64,000 nucleotides of DNA from Cacajao melanocephalus (Eukaryota > Chordata > Mammalia > Primates > Pitheciidae). Positions 54,531-64,000 of the stretch are shown in pieces (position 1 is the first letter of the stretch; each line of letters opens with the position of its first letter). A model generated the notes under the pieces. It worked only from the letters and a program-made list of their open reading frames with translations, did no database searches and was not told where the DNA came from. The stretch lies in the NCBI GenBank assembly GCA_963573385.1, contig CAUYLG010033061.1:1-64000 (forward strand), written 5' to 3'. Made by a program: the position numbers and the translations under genes.

Positions 54531-56029
54531 GCGTCTTCTAGGGGGTCAGGGGACCTAACTGCAGTGATGTTTGATGGCTGTCTGAAAGGTGCTTAGGGTT
54601 CACTGGGCCGCTGAGAGGTAGGGAGGTCCGGGTGAAGGGAGAGCATAGGCAAAGGCCCCGAGCTGGGAGGTCACAGGTCGGCCAGCCAAACTGGCTGCTG
54701 GACAGAGAGCTGGGAGTGCCAGGGCTGGAGGACTCAGCTTGTCGGGCCGTGAAAGCTACATAGAACACCGTAAAGAATTTATCCTAGGAAGCCTTCGGCC
54801 CTTACAGGGTTGTGAGCAGATCGTCACAAACTCTTGATGGGAAGGGAAGACCCAACGCATTCGGAGTCTCGGGCAGTGTCTGAGCAAGGGGGCAGTGGTC
54901 TGCATATTCACACTAGGCCCTTCCTGTTCAGTCACACACTACGGGAACAACTCACAATTTGCACTTAGTCCTGAATCCTGGTGGTGACACAGAAGAAAGT
55001 CATAGACACGGGGTGGGGCAGAGGGGCCCTCGCTGAGTCCTCTGCTGCCATGCAGCCCTGATTGGTTCTAATCCAGGCCTAGATTAGAACAGGCTGTTGA
55101 CATGGGCCCTACTGCGTACCTGGCAAACCCAAGTTCACCAGCACCCCATGGGCATGGGTGGGAGTCCCCTGTTCTCCACAGAAAGAATACAGGCCTCGGA
55201 GCTTATGAGGGCCCTGCCTAAGATCCCAAGGCCCCCTCCAGGCAGGTGTTCGGGGCCAAAGTCTGTGCTTCCCTGCCCTGTGGGTAACACGGAGAGCACA
55301 TTCCTGTTTCAGAAGTACTTTGGACAGTCAAACCAGGTCAAAAGCTCTGTGTGGTCAAAAGCTACAAGGCTATGGTGGGGGGAGCCATGCCAAGGACGTG
55401 ATTTTGAGGCTTTCTGAAGCCACCAAGTCCAGACTTGCCTTCATAGCTTCCTGGGATCTCCCAGGTCTGGATGGGTCATCGGCGGCCCTCCTGGGGAGGG
55501 TTCTGCTCCCCTAAATGTCCCTTTGCACCTGCCGCAGCCCCTTCCCTCCTCCTGGTCTTTGGGTCAAAGTTGGGCCGTTCCCTGTGCATGCCAGTCCCCT
55601 TACATGTGCATTTTTCCTCTATGATTTTTCCTGTTTTGATGAGACACTGCTCTTGGCTGTGCAGGTTCCCAAGAGGGGATGAGGCTCTGGCCCGGCCAGC
55701 CGGTCATTCAGGAACTTTGCTCCTAGGGCCGGCCCCACACCCAGCTGCATTCCACCAGAGCCAGAACCTTTGAGCTCCGTGTGAATGGGGCCTGTCCCGC
55801 CCCACCCCCAACTCCCATAGCTGCCTCCTTATCATTCTTCCCAGCTGATGGAAAAGGCCATATTCCAGCCTAGAATTAGCTTGCCCCCATTTCTGTTTTC
55901 TTCTAGACTGAAGGGTGGGAGAGTTTCCTAGAGTTCTTGTTCCCACCGGCATCTGAGCCCGGCATCAGGACCTGATTTACAGGCTACTGTGAGGAAAGGA
56001 GAAGGAGTAGGGGTGCCTATGAAGTACAT
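54531..56029. other. Intron, no gene seen
   Basis: Unique sequence. The frames at 54538-55952 are short and unsupported. Confidence 0.5.
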
Positions 56030-57027
<998 letters not shown>

Positions 57028-57145
57028 ATGTGTTTGTTCATTACGTATTCATTCTTTCACTGAACAGCGTTTATTCAGTGCCAGGGAGGGGCAGGGACAC
57101 AGGTGAGCAAGATGCATCTCCAGCTTCAGGTAGCTCAGGTGTGTG
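57028..57145 (-). repeat. L2 LINE 3' end
   Basis: attcattctttcactgaaca, then tttattcagtgccagggagg. Confidence 0.6.
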
Positions 57146-57284
57146 AGGCAGTGGGCTCAAGTGGGCTCACCAGTTCCCTGACAGGGGAGCAGAGGAGGGC
57201 AGGAGGGCGGGGAGAGGTGTGGCAACCTTGAAGGGCTTTGGTGATGACGATGATCACAATCAGCCCTGAATCGGGTTCTCTCTA

Positions 57285-57485
57285 TGCCCACACCATTTTG
57301 CCCCTTACGTCTGTTAACATGTTTCATCCTCACAACCAGTCATTAGGAACAGCTTACGCATTAAGAAGCCAAGGCACAGAGAGGTTGGTTAACCTGCCCA
57401 GGGTTGCCCTGAGCAAGGGCAGAGCTGGGGTTTGAACCCAGGTTTCCCAGCTCCTGCGTCTGCGCCTCTCACCTTTGCACCACAC
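57285..57485 (-). repeat. MIR SINE, near full length
   Basis: catcctcacaaccagtcatt, aagccaaggcacagagaggt and ctggggtttgaacccaggtt: well preserved in reverse orientation. Confidence 0.82.
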
Positions 57486-58099
57486 TGCATGCACGAGAGC
57501 TCTTTGGAGGCAGGGATGGGAGCAGTGTATGCAATCCCCAGAGCTGTGACCGTGACAGAAGCAGACTGCTCCGAGGCTCTGCTGCAGAATCTGAGCCAGC
57601 AGGTGCCTGGGAGGAAGCCACCCTTGGGCTTTGGGCCAAGCATGGGTCCTGGGGTCAGGACAGGGAGAGGGACTGGTGCTTGAGTGCTTCTGGAGCTGCA
57701 GATCTGAGGTGGGGCTTCTGAATGGTCTTGTGTGAGGAAGGAGTCCAGGGTTAGCCACGCCTGTGTTTCTTTGTGAGCACAAAAACATATTCTATAGCCA
57801 GAGTTCCACAGTGTTTGGAGCTCTGCCTGAGGGCCTGGGCTGGGGCTGTGCTGGGAGGAAGGGCCGGCGAGGGCGGATGTAGGCTCGGCCAGCCTCAGCT
57901 GGAGCCTGGCCCTGGCGCTGACTGCCTGGGGTCACTCTGGGTGAAACTCATCAACTCTCCTGGACACTCTGCGCTGTGCTTCATATCCACCGCCGAAAAC
58001 AAGCCGAGTCCTGCCGCGGCCTGCAGGGCCTGAGGGATGTGTCCTCCATCCGCCTCGCTGACCTTGCCCTCTGCCACCTGCCTCTCCCTGCATGCCAGC
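57486..58099. other. Intron, no gene seen
   Basis: GC-richer unique sequence with a few CpGs at 57860-58070. No exon. Confidence 0.45.
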
Positions 58100-58488
58100 T
58101 GCAGTGGCCACCGCTGCTCCTGACACAGGCTAGCCTCACGCCCACCTCAGAGCCTTGGCCAAGCACTGGCCGTTCCCTCTGCTCAGAATGCTCTTCCCTG
58201 GCAATTGGCATGGTGGCTCCCTCCCTTCCCTCGGGTCTCTGCTCTGACCTCACCCAGTCTGCAGTACCCTCCATCTGGCTCTGTCAGACCCCCGTGTTCT
58301 CCTTCATAACTCCTCCCACCCTCCGGCACAGTCCTATCTCCCTTTGGCTTATCACCTGTCTCCTCCATGGGAACCTCGGTTCCTCAGAGGCACGGGCCTT
58401 GCCTGTCTTGTTCACACCTGTTGCCCTAGTGCCATCAATGGAGCCTGGCACTTGTGAATGCTGAATACTCATTGACTAAATGAATGAA
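58100..58488 (+). repeat. L2 LINE 3' region, long
   Basis: gttccctctgctcagaatgc, then ggtctctgctctgacctcac, then gcacgggccttgcctgtctt, then tgaatactcattgactaaat: about 390 bases of continuous L2. The open frame across it is a LINE relic. Confidence 0.82.
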
Positions 58489-58625
58489 CCTCAGTTCCCT
58501 CATTTGTAAAATGGGAATCATCACACTGATCTACTAACGTTGATGTAAAGATGAAAGGCATGTTATTTGGGTCAAGGCACCCAGCACAGCGCCTGACACA
58601 TAGCAGGTCCTTAGGAATTGGTAAA
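58489..58625 (+). repeat. MIR SINE 3' part
   Basis: ctcagttccctcatttgtaa, then cacagcgcctgacacatagc. It abuts the L2. Confidence 0.75.
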
Positions 58626-58917
58626 TAATGTGTGTGTCAGCCCAAGTGTGAATAACTGGCCTTGTTTAGACAAAGTATACATACATAGCTCTGTTTTTTG
58701 ATATTGCCAGGACAGCCTGGTGCTCCCCAGTTCTAAAATTCAGAGTGATAGGTAGGGCAGAATAAGATAAGGGCAGAAAAGAAGAAAAGAGGAGGCAGTG
58801 AAAAGGAAAAAGCCCTTTGCAGTGTAGACCATTTTTCAATAGAAACGTAGAAAGACATAATTTACCTCAAGGCCTAGGTTTGCCCACTGGAAAGTTTATA
58901 CATTCCTGCCAAGGACA
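58626..58917. other. Intron, no gene seen
   Basis: Unique, AT-richer. Confidence 0.4.
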
Positions 58918-59205
<288 letters not shown>

Positions 59206-59860
59206 AGTCTTCTTTTTATTAAAAAGTGGCATTATTAGGTGTAAAAAGACCTACTAGCACCAAATGAGTTTTTTTATAAACTCGATTATGAGAATTGAAA
59301 GAGAAGTGGAAAACAAATCACTTCCCCAGCAGGTGATTCGTGTTATTTGCCGCCCTCTCTGGTGTCTACCTCGAACCATCTTAATATACACCCACTGCAC
59401 AGACTCCCAGAACCACCCACCTCCTTCCTGAGGGCCAGAAGACAAAGGGCCTTTGGGCGCGATCAGCTGCACCTTCAGGCTAAGTGGCCGGGAGTCCTGT
59501 GGCCCAGTCCCCATCTCTTTTCTAGAAATTCAAGTCAGTGTTTTTGTAGGTCCAGATCTGAAGCCACTTCTTCCAGGCAGCCTTCCCTGCTGTCTTAACT
59601 TCATAGCATTTTGGCTTTTTTTTTTTTAAAAAAGAAAGAAACAAAACGTGGGTTTCTTAGAGGTATTAGAATTATTCTCCTAGTACGTTATTGTTCTGAC
59701 TTAACTCTGAGATCAAAGCTTTGTCATGGAGCTGGCACCTACTATGTCACAACACTGCTTGCGGCTCAGCACACCAAGGCTTTTAATCGCTGACATCTCC
59801 TCTCTGAAGAAATACATTTTATATCACAACCCAGTGTACAATGTGTGAAAACAACACAGC
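59206..59860. other. Intron with short L2 piece
   Basis: ttcttccaggcagccttccc at 59568 is L2-like, ending at a T11 run (59616-59627). No exon. Confidence 0.45.
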
Positions 59861-60145
59861 CATGTGCGGTGGCTCATGCCTGTAATGCCAGCCCTTTGGG
59901 AAGCCGAGGCGGGTGGATCATTTAGGTCAGGGGTTTGAGACCAGCCTGACCAACATGTTCAAACTTCATTTCTACTAAAAATACAAAAAAATTAGCTGGG
60001 TGTGGTGGTGCATACCTTTAGTCTTAGCTAGTCGGGAGGCTGAGGCAGGAGAATTGCTTGAACCCAGGAGGCAGAGGTTGTAGTGAGCTGAGATCACTCC
60101 ACTATACTCCCTCTGGGCCATAGAGGGAGACTCCGTCTCAAAAAA
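59861..60145 (+). mobile_element. Alu
   Basis: Complete but diverged, starting near gccatgtgcggtggctcatg. Confidence 0.88.
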
Positions 60146-60197
60146 ACCTGAACGGTGCTTCTGTTACTACACGCAATGACCGTAAATATTTTGTAGT

Positions 60198-60366
60198 CTT
60201 ATTTATTTATTTATTTGAGATGGAGTCTTGCTCTGTCGCCCAGGCCAGAGTGCAATGGCATGATGTTAGTTCAAAGCAACCTCCACCTGCCTCCAGGGTT
60301 TAAATGATCCTCATGCCTCAGCCTCCCAAGTAGTTGGGATTACAGGCACGTACCACCACACCCAGG
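60198..60366 (-). mobile_element. Alu fragment with (TTTA)n tail
   Basis: Reverse right arm only, ending at caccacacccagg. The left arm is missing and a GAAA-repeat follows on the plus strand. Confidence 0.85.
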
Positions 60367-61100
60367 TGAAAGAAAAAGAAAGAAAGAAAAAGCGAGTGTG
60401 TACTCACTCAAATAAAGGATCTGTTAAGAAGTCCTACATAGGTAGTAAAAATTTACCAACTTGCATGGGAAGGATAAACACCACATTTAGGAGAGTATTT
60501 CTCCTGGAATGGGATGGAGATGGGTCAAAATGGAAAGTGCAGGCAGAAGAGGAATATAGGGGCTTAAGGTTTGGTCTTGGGATGGGAGGTGGGTGTATAT
60601 CATTCTTTATGTGATTCCACATGTCCAAAATAATCTATGACATAAAAATAAGCTCAAAACTACCCCAATCAGGTACTGTAACAACAAAAAAGAATGGAGC
60701 ACTGATATGACCACATGAATGAATCCCACAGATGGGACATGGGATGAAAGAAGCCCAACACACACAGATTGCGTGACTCCACGTGTGTGACCAGAAGAAC
60801 AGGCAAAATTAAGACAAGGGGAGGGAAGTCAGGAGATGAGTCCCCCCGCAGTGGGGGTACTGGCTGGGAACGGGCATGCAGGAGCTTTCTGGGGTACTGA
60901 GAGTAGTGTGCACCTTGATCTGGGGGCAGTCACGTGGGGCTATCAGGTAAAAAGCCATTGAGCTGTACACTTAAGATGAGAACACTTTACAATCTGCAAT
61001 ATCTCAATTTAAAAATTCCTTAAAAATTTAGAAAGAAAACCAAATCATCAGCCATGTTTGGGAACCCTTTGCACTGGCTTAGGTTAATATTAAAGAGACT
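60367..61100 (+). mobile_element. Old L1 (L1ME-type) 3' end
   Basis: tgaatgaatcccacagatgg, then gattgcgtgactccacgtgt, then aaagccattgagctgtacac, then tatctcaatttaaaaattcc: the typical old L1 3' UTR. Confidence 0.75.
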
Positions 61101-61120
61101 CTTTTAGAATTTATTTCTAT

Positions 61121-61142
61121 AGGCTAGGTGTGGTGGCTCACA
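61121..61142 (+). mobile_element. Alu head stub
   Basis: ggctaggtgtggtggctcac is the first 20 bases of a forward Alu. It then passes directly into CA-rich minisatellite sequence. Confidence 0.65.
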
Positions 61143-61223
61143 CATACCACACACCCACACGCTGCACACCCACACACCACACACCCACACACACCCACAT
61201 GCCCACACAACAGACACAACAGG
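61143..61223 (-). repeat. Inverted shard of the 48-50 kb minisatellite
   Basis: On the minus strand this reads tgtgtctgttgtgtgggcat, then gtgtgtgggtgtgtggtgtg, then gtgtgcagcgtgtgggtgtg. The non-periodic details gtgtctgctgtgtgggcatg (49253) and gtgtgcagtgtgtgggtatg (49573) occur in the big array, so this is a copy of array sequence rather than an independent CA repeat. Confidence 0.75.
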
Positions 61224-61499
61224 GTCTCGCTCTTGTTGCCCAGGCTAGAGTGCAGTGGCACGATCTTGACTCACCACAGTCTCCACCTCCAGGGTCCAAG
61301 CAATTCTCCTGCCTCAGTATCCTAAGTAGCTGGGATTACAGGCATGTGCCACCATGCCCGTCCAATTTTTGTATTTTGAGTAGAGATGAGGTTTCTCCAT
61401 GTTGGTCAGGTTGGTCTCGAAGTCTCGACCTCAGGTGATCTCCCTGCCTCAGCCTCCCAAAGTGCTGGGATTACAGGCGTGAGCCACCACGCCTGGCCA
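61224..61499 (-). mobile_element. Alu lacking its tail
   Basis: Reverse element that starts abruptly at gggtctcgctcttgttgccc with no poly-T, replaced by the minisatellite shard. It ends ccaccacgcctggcc. Confidence 0.88.
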
Positions 61500-62019
61500 C
61501 ACTCACTTTTTCTTATTTTGCATTGCTGAGTCCAGTTAAATTTTAATTGAAACATTCCAAGTGTTTCTGGGATTCAGAACCTCAGCTCCATGCTCTAGAG
61601 GTCAAGAGAGTTGGAGTGAAGTCCAGAAGGAAAGGCCAGTTGGGGAGAAGCAGGAGGAGAACACAGTGGGGAGAGAGGTGGAGGGAAGGGGGTATGGGAG
61701 GGAGATGCTCACAGCCCTCACACAGCAGCCATAACCTGGTGGCGGCCCCTGCTGCTGCCCTGGTTCTTCTCTCATCTTGGACCTATGGGGAGTGCACCAT
61801 GCCCCTCTTTCTGGCTTAATTTCCTGTGTCCACTGGAGCCACCTCTTGGCAGAGGTGGCCTTCAGAGGGATTTGTGGGGGAGAAGGAGCTTCTCCTTTGT
61901 GAAGAAAAGTCTCGTGGTCCTTCATGTATCCTATACCCTGCAACTGCGTCACAGGGGAAGCACTCCCACATGGGGGCCAGGCACTGTCTAAGCCTTTTCC
62001 CTCTGTAAACATGTGAACC
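61500..62019. other. Intron, no gene seen
   Basis: Unique sequence; frames unsupported. Confidence 0.45.
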
Positions 62020-62160
62020 CCCGCTGAGCAAGCCAGTGAAGGGAACACTGTTTGACAGCCTGAGAAACTGAAGCACAGGGCAGTGAAGTAAATTCCCCGA
62101 GGCCACAGCTAGCAAGTGGCAGAGCTGGGACTTGAACCCAGAAAGGCCAGCTCCAGGCCC
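62020..62160 (-). repeat. MIR SINE fragment
   Basis: gcctgagaaactgaagcaca, then gtggcagagctgggacttga. Confidence 0.8.
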
Positions 62161-62224
62161 ACCGCCCGTGTACCCTCCAGCCTATTGTCTAGTAAAGGCA
62201 CAGGCGGCCCAGGGGCCTTCCCAG

Positions 62225-62390
62225 TGCTCATCTCATTCTGTAACTCTGCATTCTCAGCGGAGGTTTTCTCGACTCTAGCTCCAGACAGGCAGAGACTGCC
62301 TTTGCTGGGCTCCCATTTTTATCATTAGCAGAGCAGGTGCTAGTGATATTTGCTGAACGGATGCTGAATGAATGCATGAACGTGTAAATG
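62225..62390 (+). repeat. L2 LINE 3' end
   Basis: gcaggtgctagtgatatttg, then ctgaacggatgctgaatgaa. Confidence 0.65.
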
Positions 62391-62469
62391 AAAGGGGTTG
62401 CAGATGGAGATGATGCAGATGGAGAGCGGTGGCCATGCAGAGTCTCTGCAGACCTCGGCTTGGCTTCAG

Positions 62470-62590
62470 GCTCTGAGGGCTCTGGTAGCCAAGGGTTTGA
62501 GTTCCAGCTCCAGTGCTTGCCAGCAGGGCCACCTTGGGTGACCTTTATCGTGCTACCTGGAAAGTGGGGATGCTGGCAGCCCCTCCCTCC
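62470..62590 (+). repeat. MIR SINE fragment
   Basis: ggtttgagttccagctccag, then ccttgggtgacctttatcgt. Confidence 0.6.
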
Positions 62591-63164
62591 TGGCATCACT
62601 GGCACTCCATGGTCAGGGTGTGATCCTTTTGGGTACAGGCAGGGGCGGTGGACCTCCCAGGTGGGCAGGCCCGGTTTGGACGAAAGGCCAAGGGTGATTC
62701 ACAGGAGAGCACAGGAGTCCTTGCTTAGCCCCAGCAATTCCACAGAACCTGCTGTGAACTGCTGGCTGCTGCCTGTAACTTTTCCCTGTCCCTGTTTCCA
62801 CCCCTTGGAGGCCACAAGAACAACTGCTGGCTGGCCTTGGCCACTGCCTCGGTGTTCCAGCCTCTGCCATCGTTTGACACCAAGAAGACAGCCAGGCCGG
62901 CCTCGGCTCACTGCAGAGGTGTTACTCCACCCCCGAGTCCTTGCCGTCCCCTGTCCTCTGGGTCCTGGCTGGGCCAGGGACTCATCTCTCCCTTCTCTCT
63001 CTACCCTGGCACAAGCCAACAGAGGGGCTCTCAACCCTGGTGCTGGGCAGCGGGTGTAGACTTCCCTCTTCATCCGTGAATATACCCACGATTTCCCTTC
63101 CCTAAATTCTGCACTCAGCAGGGCTCTTCACAGGAAGCTCAGAGGACCTTTCCCTCACAGTGAG
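62591..63164. other. Intron, no gene seen
   Basis: GC-richer unique sequence. A 223-codon frame at 62388-63059 begins in L2 and crosses MIR and is not credible as a gene. Confidence 0.5.
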
Positions 63165-63385
63165 CAAGTGACCTTTTTTTGAGCACCTACTGGATGCCAA
63201 GGGTTCTTTCCACATTCCAATTCATGATCTCACTTGTTTCTCAAAATCTCCCTAGGACAGAGATGTAATGCCCCCCCCCATTTTACAGATGAGTAAACTG
63301 AGGCTCTAAGAGGTTCAGCCAGTTGCCTAAGCCGAGTCAGGATTTGAGCCGAAAGCTGGGTTGTCTCCACTCCCCTCCATGCTGC
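63165..63385 (-). repeat. MIR SINE, near full length
   Basis: ttgagcacctactggatgcc, then ccattttacagatgagtaaa, then cagttgcctaagccgagtca. Contains a C10 run at 63271-63280. Confidence 0.82.
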
Positions 63386-63459
63386 TCTGCAGAAGAGAGA
63401 AGACCTAAGAAAGCTCAGGAATGTAGTGACAGTCGCAGTGCTAGCGATGATGGCAATCA

Positions 63460-63655
63460 CATCTCACATCCACCATGTGCTTGCTACGTGCTGTGAGCTG
63501 CCATTCATGCCTTACGTGCGTTTCTGCATTTAATCCTTACTCCTGTGAGGTAAGCAGTATTTTAACCCCATTTTACAGATGAAAAACATGAGATTCAGAG
63601 ACAAATCTGTCCACAGTCATGCAGCTAATGCATGAGACAGTAGAGCCCCTGGCTC
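63460..63655 (-). repeat. MIR SINE, near full length
   Basis: gcttgctacgtgctgtgagc, then ccattttacagatgaaaaac. It is the second reverse MIR within 300 bases. Confidence 0.8.
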
Positions 63656-63679
63656 TGAAAATCCATGGGGATTGAAAGA

Positions 63680-64000
63680 CCAAGTACACTGGTTCATCCA
63701 GACAGTGGGCTGTTGTTCAGGACTGAAAGGTAATGAGCTCGAAAACTGAAAAGAACCTTAAATGCCTCTTACTAAATGAAAGAAGCCAATCTGAAAAGGT
63801 TCTATACTGTATGATTTTAACTCTGTGACATTCTGGAAAAGGCAAAACTATGGAGACAGTAAAAGATCCGTGGTTGGTGGTGGGGAGGGATAAATAGGTG
63901 GAGCACAGAGGATTTTTAGGGCAGTAGAAACTGTGTGTGAGACTGCAGTGATGGATACATGTCATTATACACTTGGCTAAACCCAAGGAATGTCCAGCAC
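63680..64000 (+). mobile_element. Old L1 3' end, runs off the window
   Basis: ctgtatgattttaactctgt, then ggttggtggtggggagggat, then gatacatgtcattatacact: an old L1M/ME 3' region. Confidence 0.7.

Noticed and set aside
57976..58464. 162-codon plus-strand frame
   Set aside because: Most of it is an L2 LINE 3' region, explaining the long frame.
62388..63059. 223-codon plus-strand frame
   Set aside because: It starts in an L2 3' end, crosses a MIR and has no recognisable domain or exon boundary.

Overview
The window is primate, almost certainly human, nuclear DNA. About 45 Alu copies and fragments, many with A-tails and target-site duplications, sit among older MIR, L2, L1M, MaLR-type LTR and DNA-transposon relics. 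Genes are very sparse. There is nothing bacterial, plasmid-like or viral beyond old LTR remnants.

The only protein-coding exon I can support is the first coding exon of ERGIC1, at 26906-26925 on the plus strand. It reads MPFDFR plus two bases of codon 7, runs straight into a GTGAGT splice donor, and lies in a CpG island of about 26640-27080 with a CCAAT box and GC boxes but no TATA box. The ERGIC1 identification and its human location (5q35) come from my knowledge of the protein's N-terminus. No other coding exon was recognised, so 26926-64000 is read as the 5' part of a long first intron and 1-26600 as upstream intergenic DNA.

Layout. 1-4880: Alus, MIRs and two related LTR-like copies, one of which splits an Alu. 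4880-9760: an old L1 3' end broken up by eight Alus. 9760-20100: unique DNA, Alus, a 7SL RNA pseudogene at 12601-12853 and L1 and Tigger-like fragments. 20100-25200: a MaLR LTR, a 92-nt pure pyrimidine tract and a three-level nest (MIR, then LTR, then MER30-like element). 25200-30700: an Alu-free stretch of about 5.5 kb holding the promoter. 30700-48100: intron with Alus, an inverted L1M, local duplications at 38-40 kb and a GC-box/AP-1 cluster near 43.2-43.5 kb. 48107-50833: an old Tigger-like DNA transposon split by a 2.16-kb GT-rich minisatellite. 50.8-64 kb: intron with MIR, L2 and Alu copies, plus a short inverted shard of the same minisatellite inside an Alu at 61.1 kb.

No new multi-gene system is visible. 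The most interesting structures are the minisatellite with its transposon host and distant inverted shard, the 7SL retropseudogene, the nested insertions and the local duplications. Repeat-family names are from memory of consensus sequences and boundaries are usually good to about 10-20 bases.
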